DNA of 46,272 nt from Siculibacillus lacustris (GCF_004328075.1 NZ_SJFN01000036.1:1-46272); one strand, 5' to 3'; shown: positions 1 to 10,155, counted from the first letter of the stretch. Numbers and translations: made by a program. The notes: a model not told the origin generated them from the letters alone.

Positions 1-246
1 CAGTGAATGGGCGACCGTCTTCGGCGATGCCAAGATGACGACCGCGTTGCTCGACCGGCTCACCCACCACTGCCACATCCTGGAGACAGGGAACGACAGC
101 TTCCGCTTCAAGAACAGTTCGGCGAAAACGGCCAAACCAACCAGGGAGAAGACGAGGAACTTGACCGCCAACTGACCAACCGACCATCATCAAGGCGGGT
201 CAGTTCTCAGTGGAAAGCCTGGGTCAGTTCTCCGCGGAAATCAACA
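1..246 (+). mobile_element. 3' end of an IS21-family insertion sequence (partial)
   Basis: The window opens inside the second gene (istB) of an IS21-type element. After the istB stop come two copies of GGGTCAGTTCTC, at 197-208 and 221-232, each followed by a GGAAA-type sequence. Closely spaced repeated transposase-binding sites of this sort are typical of IS21 ends. The tip is read as ...ATCAACA, ending about 246, because IS21 elements usually end in CA (TG on the other strand). The rest of the element, including istA and the other end, is outside the window, so the target duplication cannot be checked. The family call is firm; the exact boundary is inferred. Confidence 0.75.
2..175 (+). CDS. 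istB: IstB-like ATP-binding protein, C-terminal fragment (partial at window edge)
   Basis: Frame 2 reads [20 protein letters not shown], then [16 protein letters not shown], and ends at TGA 173-175. This is the conserved C-terminus of IS21-family IstB, the AAA+ helper ATPase that works with the IstA transposase in target selection. Only 57 residues are present. The Walker motifs and the start lie upstream of the window. Nothing suggests that the gene itself is broken; it is simply cut by the window edge. The lysine- and arginine-rich tail after SFRF is usual for the family. Confidence 0.85.
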   Translation, partial: SEWATVFGDAKMTTALLDRLTHHCHILETGNDSFRFKNSSAKTAKPTREKTRNLTAN

Positions 247-639
247 GTCGGCGATGTCGGGGATGTGGCACACCGCTTCGACGTTGTGGCCGTCGGGATC
301 GAGCACGAAGGCGGCCCAATAGTTGGGATGATAGTGGACGCGCAGGCCGGGGGCGCCGTTGTCGGTGCCGCCGGCGACCAGCGCCGCGGCATGGAAGGCA
401 TCGACCACGGCGCGGCTCGGCGCGGCGAAGGCGACGTGCAGGCGGCCGCCCAGCGCCCCGCCCGACGACAGCCAGAAGTCCGGTTTGGCGCCGGCGCCGA
501 GGCCGACGTGGCCGGCGCCGCCGGTCTCTTCGGGCGACACTTCCATCACCACGGAATAGCCGAGCGGCTCGAGGGCGGCCTCGTAGAAGGCGCGGGAGCG
601 CGCGAGATCGGCGACCGGCAATCCGATGTGATCGAGCAT
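241..639 (-). CDS. VOC-family (glyoxalase/dioxygenase-like) protein, 3' end altered by IS insertion
   Basis: 132 residues with a single vicinal-oxygen-chelate fold: MLDHIGLPVADLARSRAFYE at the start and DPDGHNVEAVCH near the end. Likely metal ligands are His4, His68 and Glu121. Such proteins are small metal-dependent enzymes (glyoxalase I-like, bleomycin-resistance-like, DNA-thiol or dioxygenase types); the substrate cannot be read from sequence. The start at 639 is preceded by AGAGGAAACATCGCC; a longer reading to 843 would run through a repeat element and is not credible. The last residue (Cys) and the stop codon (TGTTGA read on the minus strand) appear to come from the tip of the adjacent IS21-type element, so a few native C-terminal residues may be lost. 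The fold is probably complete. Confidence 0.8.
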   Translation of the reverse strand: MLDHIGLPVADLARSRAFYEAALEPLGYSVVMEVSPEETGGAGHVGLGAGAKPDFWLSSGGALGGRLHVAFAAPSRAVVDAFHAAALVAGGTDNGAPGLRVHYHPNYWAAFVLDPDGHNVEAVCHIPDIADC

Positions 640-789
640 GGCGATGTTTCCTCTCGAAACCCGCGCGAACGCGGACGCAGCGTCAGATGAATAGAACAAA
701 ATGCGAACTTCGGCAAGTGGAGAGCCGCGGCACAGGGCATGGCGGCGTCGAAAAAGCCGAGCGTCATTCTGCGAAGGCGTCGGCCCCAC

Positions 790-930
790 GCGTCCCCTCC
801 CCCCTCGAGGGGGAGGGACAGGGAGGGGGGTATGCAGCACCAATCGAGGGCGAATTACATCGATATCACAAATGGTTGGTTCTTAGAGACCCCCCTCTCT
901 GTCTCTCCCCCTCGAGGGGGGAGAGGACGC
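790..930. repeat. Intergenic inverted-repeat element, copy A
   Basis: Two 42-nt arms (790-831 and 889-930) are near-perfect inverted copies of each other, with about three mismatches. Each arm carries its own short palindrome, CCCCCTCGAGGGGG. The 57-nt spacer between them (832-888) is distinctly AT-richer than the surroundings. A related element lies at 37769-37905. There is no coding capacity. This looks like a dispersed palindromic intergenic element (REP- or MITE-like) able to form a long hairpin in RNA or single-stranded DNA. Confidence 0.75.
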
Positions 931-1052
931 TGTGGCCGGGGCGATCGTCCCATCGGCGGCGTCGACATCGGCGGTCCTCGCGGCGTCCCGATCGGCGCGT
1001 CTCTACGCACCTCACTGCCCGAACGCGCCGCCCCTCCCCCCGAAACGAAAAT

Positions 1053-1082
1053 CGGCCCGGAGCGGTTTCCCGCGCCGGGCCG
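1053..1082 (-). terminator. Likely intrinsic terminator of clpSA
   Basis: CGGCCCGG (1053-1060) pairs with CCGGGCCG (1075-1082) around a 14-nt loop. Read on the minus strand, the stem is followed by ATTTTCGTTTCG, a moderately T-rich tail. It sits 25 nt beyond the clpA stop. Confidence 0.6.
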
Positions 1083-1106
1083 AGCCTTCCACCGAACCTC
1101 GGGGCT

Positions 1107-3533
<2,427 letters not shown>

Positions 3534-3543
3534 GTCGAAGACC

Positions 3544-3873
3544 TCACTGCTTTTCCATCACGCACTGCAGCGGATGCTGGTTCTTCCGAGCGAAATCCAT
3601 GACCTGGGTGACCTTGGTCTCGGCCACCTCGTAGGTGAACACGCCGCATTCGCCGACACCGTGGTGGTGGACGTGCAGCATGATCCGCGTCGCTTCCTCG
3701 CGACCCTTGTTGAAGAACCGCTCGACGACGTGCACGACGAATTCCATCGGCGTGTAGTCGTCGTTGAGCAGCAGCACCCGATAGAGGCTCGGTCGCTTCA
3801 ACTTCGGTCGCGTCCGGGTCACCACGCCCTGGTCCGGATCGTCGGGTCCGGGGCGGCGGGGATCCTGGCTCAT
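3544..3873 (-). CDS. clpS: ATP-dependent Clp protease adaptor ClpS
   Basis: 109 residues. ClpS is the N-recognin that binds destabilising N-terminal residues and delivers them to ClpA. The N-degron pocket is visible: [14 protein letters not shown] with Asn37, Asp38, Asp39 and Thr41, then [14 protein letters not shown] with the pocket histidine near 69-70, and the ClpA-contact segment EVAETKV. The first 25 residues are a charged, flexible extension. I chose the start at 3873 (MSQDPRR). A start at 3894 (MRVDVTT) is possible, and neither has a strong ribosome-binding site. It is first in the clpS-clpA pair, 10 nt upstream of clpA. Confidence 0.94.
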   Translation of the reverse strand: MSQDPRRPGPDDPDQGVVTRTRPKLKRPSLYRVLLLNDDYTPMEFVVHVVERFFNKGREEATRIMLHVHHHGVGECGVFTYEVAETKVTQVMDFARKNQHPLQCVMEKQ

Positions 3874-4221
3874 GGTCGTCACATCGACACGCATGGATCT
3901 ACTTCGTGAGCACCGGCGCTGGTCAGCACGCTTGGCGTTGATCGGGGGCGCGAGGCCCGGCGAGAGTCCTTGGAACGCCGCCCCTCCCGAAAGCGGGGCG
4001 ACCGCTTCGGTGCATGTGGGGATGCTTCGCTCGATATTGTAGGGCAATGTTCGCCGCTCGCAATGCGCGGCAGCGGCCATTCGCGCAGCGCAGGGCTCGA
4101 CGGCCGCTCGCGACGGCGGAAAACCGCGACGCGAAAAGGCCCGGTCGTCGCCGACCGGGCCTCGCGAATTCTCGGAGGATGCGTCACGACGGCGGGAGAC
4201 GAGGCCCCGACCGTCGTTCGA
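3874..4221. other. Intergenic region between phasin and clpS
   Basis: About 350 nt with no credible gene. It should hold the clpS promoter at its left part and, at its right, the phasin terminator hairpin at 4137-4162. A short AT-richer patch at 4029-4053 (GATATTGTAGGGCAATG) loosely resembles the PhaR-like sites at 4633-4688 but lacks the TGCA core, so I do not call it an operator. Confidence 0.5.
4137..4162 (-). terminator. Intrinsic terminator of the phasin gene
   Basis: A perfect 11-bp stem, AGGCCCGGTCG (4137-4147) with CGACCGGGCCT (4152-4162), and a 4-nt loop. On the minus strand it is followed by TTTTCG. It lies 60 nt past the phasin stop. Confidence 0.75.
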
Positions 4222-4551
4222 TCACTTCGGCGCCTTGGGGATCAGCGCCTCGAAGGGCTTGGCCACTTCCTTGGCGAGATCGACGTAGAGCTCGCCGACC
4301 TTGGTGGTCTGGGCGACCAGGGCCTCGTAGGCCTTCTTGGCGTAGTCGGCCTGGATCTCCACGACCTTGTCGAGGGTCTTGGCGCCGGCCAGCTGCTCGA
4401 GGGTCGAGGCGCTGTCCTCGAAGGACTTCTTGGAGAAGTCGGTGATCTCCACGGCGATCGCCTGGAGGCCCTTGGAGAGGGTGCCGAAGGCCTTGGTGGC
4501 GTTCTCGGCGTTGTCCTTGGCGAGCTTCTGCATTTCGTCGACGGTGGTCAT
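4222..4551 (-). CDS. Phasin family protein (polyhydroxyalkanoate granule-associated)
   Basis: About 109 residues, mostly amphipathic helix, with no signal peptide or membrane segment. Segments such as FGTLSKGLQAIAVEITDFSK, then EDSASTLEQLAGAKTLDKVV and QADYAKKAYEALVAQTTKVG, are typical of the phasin_2 family. Phasins coat PHA storage granules and control their number and size. Start choice: AGAGG lies 9 nt before the ATG at 4551, whereas it directly abuts the ATG at 4560, so 4551 (MTTVDEMQK) is preferred. The upstream region holds two inverted TGCA-rich sites expected for the repressor PhaR, which couples phasin expression to PHA. The gene is monocistronic, with a strong terminator behind it. 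A general stress-related phasin without PHA is the alternative. Confidence 0.9.
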   Translation of the reverse strand: MTTVDEMQKLAKDNAENATKAFGTLSKGLQAIAVEITDFSKKSFEDSASTLEQLAGAKTLDKVVEIQADYAKKAYEALVAQTTKVGELYVDLAKEVAKPFEALIPKAPK

Positions 4552-4560
4552 CTCGGGCAT

Positions 4561-5015
4561 CCTCTGGATCGGGTACGCTCGGCGAGCGCCCTCGTTCGGT
4601 CCACGGGACGGCATCCGCTCGCGCCGTCCATGTTGCAGTGCAATATTGCCCTCTCTCGCGTTGCGGTCAAGGGTCATATTGCACTGCAGCATTGGGAAAA
4701 AGGTCGTAGGCCGAGCCGGCGTGCGATCGACGAGATCGCCCCCGGCGACGACCGATGCGGGGCGAATTTTCCCGCACAAAACCGCCCTTTGCGGAGCGTC
4801 ACCCATCAAGGTATTGATTTGTTTACCTTTTGAATTAACCGATCATCAACCTCGCCGGCGGCATTGTCTCGGCTGTGGACGACACGTCACACGTCCGGCC
4901 CGCCGCTCGCGGCAGGTCGCCGACGCCGAGGCAGGTTGCGCGCTTCGGACGACGTGACGACTGGGGATCGAGGCGTCCGGCGGATGCGGCGGGCGACGGC
5001 TTCGAGGATTTGGCA
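4561..5015. other. Divergent intergenic region, phasin / D,D-carboxypeptidase
   Basis: About 450 nt. Besides the TGCA-rich inverted pair it has an AT-rich patch at 4806-4850 (GGTATTGATTTGTTTACC and following), clearly below the surrounding GC content and the most likely promoter region for the rightward carboxypeptidase gene. I cannot assign exact -35 and -10 boxes. No gene is supported here. Confidence 0.5.
4633..4688. promoter_or_regulatory. Putative PhaR operator pair upstream of the phasin gene
   Basis: TTGCAGTGCAATATT (4633-4647) recurs as its reverse complement in ATATTGCACTGCA (4676-4688). PhaR repressors of alphaproteobacteria bind TGC-rich, TGCA-containing sequences in front of phasin genes, and the sites lie 80-140 nt before the phasin start. 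Seen: the inverted pair. Inferred: that PhaR is the ligand; phaR itself is not in the window. Confidence 0.6.
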
Positions 5016-6794
5016 GTGCAGAATGCGCGTATGTTCGAACCGGGCCGCCTCGCCAAGGCGGTTCTGGTGGGGTTGGCCGTGTGCCTCGCGACGGTCTCGT
5101 CGGCAGATGCGGCGCGGCGCCATCGCCACCATGCGACCGCCAAGGTTCAACGCGGCGGCGGCGGCGGTGACGACGACGTCGGCTCCTCGTCCTCGCGCTA
5201 CGCCGCCTATGTGGTCGACGACAAGACCGGGCGGGTGCTGTTTTCCAAGAACGCCGATGCGCCGCGCCATCCCGCGTCGCTGACCAAGATGATGACCCTC
5301 TACCTGCTGTTCGAGGACCTGCGCAAAGGCCGCGTGACGATGGAGACGCGGTTCACCGTGTCCCAGCACGCCGCCAATCAGGCCCCCTCCAAGCTCGGTT
5401 TCCGGCCGGGCCAGACGATCGCCGTCGAAGACGCCATCCGCGCCCTGGTGACCAAGTCGGCCAACGACGTCGCGGTCACCGTCGCCGAGAACATCGGCGG
5501 CTCGGAAGAGGCCTTCGCCCGCCGCATGACCGCGACCTCGCGGCGGATCGGCATGACCGGCTCGACCTTCTACAACGCCTCGGGCCTGCCCAACGCCGCC
5601 CAGTACACCACCGCCCACGACATGGTGACGCTCGGCCGCGCGCTGCAGGAGCGCTTCCCGACCTACTACCGCTATTTCTCGACGCGCAGCTTCGCCTGGG
5701 GCAATGCCGTCCACGCCAACCACAACAAGCTCCTGTTCCGCATCGAGGGCATCGACGGCATCAAGACCGGCTACACCGAGGCCTCGGGCTTCAATCTGGT
5801 CAGCTCGCTGCGCCGCGACAACCGCCATCTGGTGGCCGCCGTGATGGGCGGATCGAGCGGCCGCTCGCGCGACGACCACATGGCCAAGCTGCTCGCCGAA
5901 CATCTCGGTGAGGCCAGCACCGGCGCCAAGACCTCGTCGGTGTTCGCCGAGAACCGCAGCGCCGACGCCGCCGACACCGACGAGACCGAGGCGCCGGCGA
6001 CGGTGGTCGCCCGCGCTCCGGCCCCGACGCCCCCCGCCGCCCCGGCCCCGGCCCGTCCGGCGATCGCCTCGCTGCCGGCGCCCACGCCCGCGTCCACCGC
6101 GCCGCTCGCCCTGGTCGCGGTCGAAACCGACGCCCCTTACGAGCCGGCCCGCACCGCCGGTCCGCGCGGCGGCAATCTGCCGCGCATCGCCTCCTCCGAT
6201 CAGGTGCCGCTGCCGCGGGCCGAGGTCGAGAGCCGCGTCTCCACCGACCGCGGTGCGGCGGTGGCGATGGCCAAGGCGATCCTGCTGCCCGACACCGGCC
6301 GCCCGATCGCCCGCTCCGATACGCCGATGCCGGTGCGCACCGCCTCGATCTCGGTGACGCCGATCGTCACCAATGCCGCGCCCGTCGCCGCCAAGGTCGA
6401 CGAGGTCAAGGCGCCGCCGGCTCCGCCGCGGTCGCTCGCCGTGGCGACGCTGACCGGTCGCGAAGCGGCGGAGATCGCCACCGCCTCGATCGCCCGGCGC
6501 AAGGCCGAGGAACCGGCGAGCCCGCCGGCCACGGTGCGCTCGGAAGTCCACGGCTGGCTGGTCCAGATCGGCGCCTACGACCGCGAAGACGCGGCCAAGG
6601 CGGCGTTGGCCAAGGCCCGCGACCGGTTGGGCGGGGTGCTCGGCCGGGTCGAGGACGTCACCGAAGGGGTCACCAGCGGCGCGGGTCGCCTGTGGCGCGC
6701 CCGCTTCGCCGGACTGAAGGATCAGAAGGCCGCGGAGGGCGTGTGCAAGGCCCTCAAGCGGAAGGACTTCGCGTGTCTTGCTCTGCGTCAGTGA
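5016..6794 (+). CDS. D-alanyl-D-alanine carboxypeptidase (S11, DacA/DacC type) with C-terminal SPOR domain
   Basis: 592 residues. A periplasmic penicillin-binding protein that trims the terminal D-Ala from peptidoglycan stem peptides. An N-terminal signal segment (KAVLVGLAVCLATVSSADAA) is followed by the S11 catalytic domain with SLTK (88-91), SAN (148-150) and KTG (250-252), all three active-site motifs. Residues about 320-500 are a low-complexity Ala/Pro-rich linker. The C-terminus (about 506-592, from WLVQIGAYDREDAAKAAL) is a SPOR domain, which binds denuded glycan at division sites. Start: GAGG at 5004-5007 lies 8 nt before GTG 5016; ATG 5031 is an alternative and gives the same signal peptide. 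Its 3' end overlaps the convergent DnaJ gene by 7 nt. Confidence 0.92.
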   Translation: MQNARMFEPGRLAKAVLVGLAVCLATVSSADAARRHRHHATAKVQRGGGGGDDDVGSSSSRYAAYVVDDKTGRVLFSKNADAPRHPASLTKMMTLYLLFEDLRKGRVTMETRFTVSQHAANQAPSKLGFRPGQTIAVEDAIRALVTKSANDVAVTVAENIGGSEEAFARRMTATSRRIGMTGSTFYNASGLPNAAQYTTAHDMVTLGRALQERFPTYYRYFSTRSFAWGNAVHANHNKLLFRIEGIDGIKTGYTEASGFNLVSSLRRDNRHLVAAVMGGSSGRSRDDHMAKLLAEHLGEASTGAKTSSVFAENRSADAADTDETEAPATVVARAPAPTPPAAPAPARPAIASLPAPTPASTAPLALVAVETDAPYEPARTAGPRGGNLPRIASSDQVPLPRAEVESRVSTDRGAAVAMAKAILLPDTGRPIARSDTPMPVRTASISVTPIVTNAAPVAAKVDEVKAPPAPPRSLAVATLTGREAAEIATASIARRKAEEPASPPATVRSEVHGWLVQIGAYDREDAAKAALAKARDRLGGVLGRVEDVTEGVTSGAGRLWRARFAGLKDQKAAEGVCKALKRKDFACLALRQ

Positions 6795-7552
6795 TTGGAG
6801 CGCGTGCCATGTCGACCGACCAGACGATCCTTGGCCTCGTTGATCTTGGCCGCCAGAAAGGTGGATCCTCCCATGTCGGGATGTACCGCCTTCATGAGAC
6901 GCCGGTGGGCCTGGCGAACTTCCGCCTCGGTGGCGCCTGGGCCAAGGCCGAGAATCTGATGGGCCTCCTCGTCGGTCATCGCGCCCGGTCGCGCCGCGCT
7001 GCCCTGCCGCGCTGTCGGACCCTCCTTCGCGTCGTCACGCCACAGGGGTGCTCGGCGGTCGAGATACGCCTCCAGCAGTGACCGGCTCTCCGGATCGGAG
7101 CCCACTTCGCGCCACAGATCGACGAGATCGGTCACCGACAGGCGCGCCAGTTCGAAACCTTCGAAGCGACCGGCGAGGACGCGCCCCGACAGGGTGCCGC
7201 TGTCGTGGTCGAGTTGCATCTCCAGCGCCGCGGAGCGCACCGTCGAGCGCCGACCGGGGGTCGGCTTGGCCCCGAAGGCCCCGAACAGCCCGCCGAACGG
7301 CCCGAGAAAGGGTTTCAGCCAGCGCGCGTAGCCGCCGGCCGTGGGGCCGGCCAGCGACAGCGCGAAGAGGAAGATCGGCACCGCCACGATGACCCGGCCG
7401 GTCATCAGCATCACGCCGGCCAGCGCCATCAGCGCCGCGGCGCCGGCGCGGCGGAACACCACGGCGAGCGTCGCCGGATTGGTCGACACGAAACCCTGAA
7501 TCAGCACCATCAGGCCGACCAGCGCGGCGACGCCGAGAAACACCGTGTTCAT
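6788..7552 (-). CDS. Membrane-anchored DnaJ-domain protein
   Basis: 254 residues. Two hydrophobic segments at the N-terminus (about 3-21 and 38-68) are followed by a cytoplasmic linker and a C-terminal J domain (about 192-250) with the HPD tripeptide at 224-226 in KAVHPDMGG. This layout resembles the Pam18/Tim14-like DnaJ family of alphaproteobacteria, which stimulates DnaK at the membrane. There is no Gly/Phe region or zinc finger, so it is not a classical DnaJ. The VWA gene ends 38 nt upstream of its start on the same strand, so the two probably form an operon. The stop overlaps the convergent carboxypeptidase stop. The client pathway is unknown. Confidence 0.85.
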   Translation of the reverse strand: MNTVFLGVAALVGLMVLIQGFVSTNPATLAVVFRRAGAAALMALAGVMLMTGRVIVAVPIFLFALSLAGPTAGGYARWLKPFLGPFGGLFGAFGAKPTPGRRSTVRSAALEMQLDHDSGTLSGRVLAGRFEGFELARLSVTDLVDLWREVGSDPESRSLLEAYLDRRAPLWRDDAKEGPTARQGSAARPGAMTDEEAHQILGLGPGATEAEVRQAHRRLMKAVHPDMGGSTFLAAKINEAKDRLVGRHGTRSNH

Positions 7553-7589
7553 CGCGCGATCTCCCGATCGAAGGCGGTCGCAGCGCCGC

Positions 7590-8330
7590 TCATGTCGCCA
7601 TCTTCCCGATCAGCCGGCGGGCCTCGGCGCCGTCGGGACGGTCGGCGAGGGCGCGCAGCCCCGCCGTGCCACCGGCGGCATAGGCCGCGACCGCAGCGAG
7701 CAGTTCCGCCAGCCGGTCGGCGGCACCGGCGTCGAAGGGCACGTGGGCGCCGCGGGTGAGACGGGCGACGTCGGCGAAGATCGCCGCGGCGACCGGGTCG
7801 TCGCCCTCCTGGAACAGGAAGCAGGCGACGCCGGCGAGCGCCACTTCCGCAGCGGCGGCGCGCAACTCGTCGGCCGATTCCTCGCAGGCGTCGCCGACGA
7901 AGGCGAGGGCTGCGACCGGCCGGCGCCGCGCCTCGGCGGCGACATGGGTCAGCACGCGGCCGATCTCGGTCGGCCCGGCGCGGCAGCGCAAGCCCCCCAT
8001 CAGATCGCCGAGGGCGGTGGCGTCGGCGAGCCAGCGGCTGGCCCGGCATTCGCCGCCGCCGCGATAATAGACCAGTTGCACCTCGAGCCCGCCGATGCGC
8101 GCCGCCTCGCGGAACATCGCGGCCTGGAGCTTGGCGGCGCGGTCCCAGGTCGGCTGGCGGCTGGCCGTGGCGTCGAGGGCGAAGATCAGGCGGCCGCGGG
8201 CGGCGTGGCGCGCCTCGGTGGAGGTCGCCGCCAGGAAGGCGGTGATCTCGTCCGGCGACGAGCGGCCGTCTGTCGGCACCGCCGTCGCCGACCGGCGTTC
8301 GGGAACGCCGTCGGAACTGTCGCGACCCAT
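7590..8330 (-). CDS. VWA-domain protein (VirB4-unrelated, soluble)
   Basis: 246 residues with no signal peptide or transmembrane segment. After a 35-residue lead comes LIFALDATASRQPTWDRAA, a strand followed by D-A-T-A-S, which resembles the MIDAS metal site (D-x-S/T-x-S) of von Willebrand factor A domains. Later segments (AALAFVGDACEES and ACFLFQEGDDP) fit the remaining beta strands. The role is unknown; adhesion- or assembly-type VWA proteins bind partners through a divalent metal. Start at 8330: GAGGAG lies 4 nt before the ATG. The DnaJ gene follows on the same strand, and the divergent panC lies 210 nt away. Confidence 0.75.
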   Translation of the reverse strand: MGRDSSDGVPERRSATAVPTDGRSSPDEITAFLAATSTEARHAARGRLIFALDATASRQPTWDRAAKLQAAMFREAARIGGLEVQLVYYRGGGECRASRWLADATALGDLMGGLRCRAGPTEIGRVLTHVAAEARRRPVAALAFVGDACEESADELRAAAAEVALAGVACFLFQEGDDPVAAAIFADVARLTRGAHVPFDAGAADRLAELLAAVAAYAAGGTAGLRALADRPDGAEARRLIGKMAT

Positions 8331-8540
8331 GGGTCTCCTCGCGGCGGGCGGGCACCCGGTGGCCGGCCCGTCCCCGAGGCAATAGCATCGCCGGCGCGCC
8401 GCGCCCATCCCCCTCGTGCGGGAGGCGGACACGCCGCCTCCCCTCGCCCGGCGAAACGGCTGGCGTCGCAGCGTCGCTTCCGACATGATCCGCGCCCCGG
8501 CCCGGGGCTATCCCCGCGCCTTCCCGCGCAGAGATCCACC

Positions 8541-9434
8541 ATGAACGACGCCTCGACCGATCTGCCGCCCGCCCGCCCCGTTCCTCCGGACGACCGGCCG
8601 GAGGTGGTGCGCACCATCGCCGAGTTGCGCGCCCGGGTCGCCGCCTGGCGGGCCGCCGGCGAGACCATCGCGATGGTGCCGACCATGGGGGCGCTGCACG
8701 CCGGCCATCTGTCGCTGGTCGCCGAGGGCCGACGCCGGGCGGCGCGTGTGGTGGTGTCGATCTTCGTCAATCCGACCCAGTTCGCCCCGCACGAGGACTT
8801 CCAGACCTATCCGCGCACCGAGGCGCAGGATCTGGCGCTGCTTTCGACGCTCGCCACCGATCTGGTGTTCGCGCCGGCGCCGAGCGAGATCTATCCGCCG
8901 GGCGACGCCACCCGAATCGAGATCGGCGGGCCGGCGGCCGGGCTCGAGACCGATTTCCGCCCGCATTTCTTCGCCGGCGTCGCCACCGTGGTGGCCAAAC
9001 TGCTGATCGCCTGCACTCCCGATGTGGCGATCTTCGGCGAGAAGGACTTCCAGCAGCTGGCGGTGGTGCGGCGGCTGGCGACCGACCTCGCCCTGCCGGT
9101 GACCATCGTCGGCGGCGAGACCGTGCGCGAGGCCGACGGGCTCGCCCTGTCGTCGCGCAATGCCTATCTCTCGCCTGCGGAGCGGGCGATCGCGCCGCGC
9201 CTCCACGCCGCGCTCACCACCATCGCCGAGGTGGCGCGGACCGGCGGCGACGTCGCGGCGGCGTTGGCCGCGGCGCGGAGCGATCTCCTCGAGCGCGGCT
9301 TCCACGCCGTCGACTATCTGGTGCTGCGCGACGCGGCGACCCTCGGGCCGGTCGACGACGCCACCACCGAACGGCGGCTGCTCGCCGCGGTGTGGCTCGG
9401 CCGCACCCGGCTGATCGACAACATCGCGGTGTGA
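8541..9434 (+). CDS. panC: Pantothenate synthetase
   Basis: 297 residues, normal for the family. It condenses pantoate and beta-alanine with ATP to give pantothenate, the precursor of coenzyme A. Visible motifs are MVPTMGALHAGHLSLV (HIGH-type nucleotide-binding motif), SIFVNPTQFAPHEDF (pantoate binding), FGEKDFQQL, and LALSSRNAYLS, the KMSKS-like loop. The first 25 residues before VRTIAELRARV are a Pro-rich extension. The ATG at 8541 has only a weak GAGA upstream. It is followed after 18 nt by a pterin carbinolamine dehydratase gene. No panB or panD is in the window. Confidence 0.95.
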   Translation: MNDASTDLPPARPVPPDDRPEVVRTIAELRARVAAWRAAGETIAMVPTMGALHAGHLSLVAEGRRRAARVVVSIFVNPTQFAPHEDFQTYPRTEAQDLALLSTLATDLVFAPAPSEIYPPGDATRIEIGGPAAGLETDFRPHFFAGVATVVAKLLIACTPDVAIFGEKDFQQLAVVRRLATDLALPVTIVGGETVREADGLALSSRNAYLSPAERAIAPRLHAALTTIAEVARTGGDVAAALAAARSDLLERGFHAVDYLVLRDAATLGPVDDATTERRLLAAVWLGRTRLIDNIAV

Positions 9435-9452
9435 CCCGGAGGAGAAGACGCC

Positions 9453-9725
9453 ATGACCACGAAAGACCCGAATTTCCGACCGCCCGAGGGCTGGTCGGGC
9501 GACGCCACGGCGATCGAGCGGGAGTATCGCTTCGTCGATTTCCCGGCGGCGATCGCCTTCATGGTGGCGGCGTCGTTCCGCTGCGAGGCGGCGAACCACC
9601 ATCCCGACTGGACCAACGTGTGGAACCGGCTGACCGTGCGGCTGTCGACCCACGACGCCGGGCGGGTCACCGACAAGGATCTGGCGTTGGCCGCAGCCTT
9701 CGACGCGCTCTACGCGACCCGCTGA
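9453..9725 (+). CDS. phhB: 4a-hydroxytetrahydrobiopterin dehydratase (PCD/DCoH family)
   Basis: 90 residues. PCD proteins dehydrate 4a-hydroxy-tetrahydropterins, either recycling the cofactor of aromatic amino-acid hydroxylases or, as shown for several bacteria, protecting or salvaging pterins. The family motif is plain: AANHHPDWTNVWNRLTVRL with the two active-site histidines, then THDAGRVTDKDLALA. An excellent ribosome-binding site, GGAGGAG, precedes the ATG. It is the second gene of the panC transcript. No phenylalanine hydroxylase is nearby, so the exact substrate is open. Confidence 0.92.
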   Translation: MTTKDPNFRPPEGWSGDATAIEREYRFVDFPAAIAFMVAASFRCEAANHHPDWTNVWNRLTVRLSTHDAGRVTDKDLALAAAFDALYATR

Positions 9726-9753
9726 GGTGCCGTCGGCGGCCGCCGGCGCGGGC

Positions 9754-10053
9754 TCAGCGACCGAGCGAACCGCTGCGCACACCGGTGTCGGCCCGGACGT
9801 AACCGGAGACCGCGACCGAGGTGTCGCCGAACTGGTAGAGCGTGCCGCCCTGGGGCGTGGTGGTGGTCCGGGTGGTGGTGGAGGCCACGGGCTTGGCCTT
9901 GCGCGGCGGGCAGGCATGCTGCGTGGCGAAGGCCGGGTTGGCCGGCGTCGCGGTTCCGGGCACACAGTCTTCCGCAGCGGCCGGAAGGGCGAAGGCCGCG
10001 GCGAGGAGCAGGGCCGGCAGAGCGAGACGCGGAACGGTCGGACGGATCGGCAT
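9754..10053 (-). CDS. Small exported protein with porin-like C-terminal strand
   Basis: 99 residues with a clear signal peptide (PALLLAAAFALPAAAED), two cysteines in the mature part, a Thr-rich stretch STTTRTTTT, and FGDTSVAVSGYVRADTGVRS at the C-terminus. The last segment resembles the first beta strand of alphaproteobacterial porins, but nothing follows it. The gene is complete and well formed (GGAGGCGTCCC before the ATG), so it is either a genuine short protein or the fossil N-terminus of a porin. Function unknown. It converges on phhB. Confidence 0.7.
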   Translation of the reverse strand: MPIRPTVPRLALPALLLAAAFALPAAAEDCVPGTATPANPAFATQHACPPRKAKPVASTTTRTTTTPQGGTLYQFGDTSVAVSGYVRADTGVRSGSLGR

Positions 10054-10155
10054 GGGACGCCTCCGAGAGGGACGATCGGCGCGACACCGATCGGCGATGC
10101 CCCCGTTCTAGCGAGCCGGTGCGGCGCTGTCACGGCGAAGCGGAGGGGCCGGCGA

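Larger units (their letters stand above)
640..1106. other. Intergenic stretch with a repeat element and the clpA terminator
   Basis: No credible gene is seen between the VOC start and the clpA stop. The stretch contains the inverted-repeat element at 790-930 and, close to clpA, a terminator hairpin (1053-1082). The remaining sequence is GC-rich, with no recognisable motif apart from the VOC ribosome-binding site near 645-652. Confidence 0.6.
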
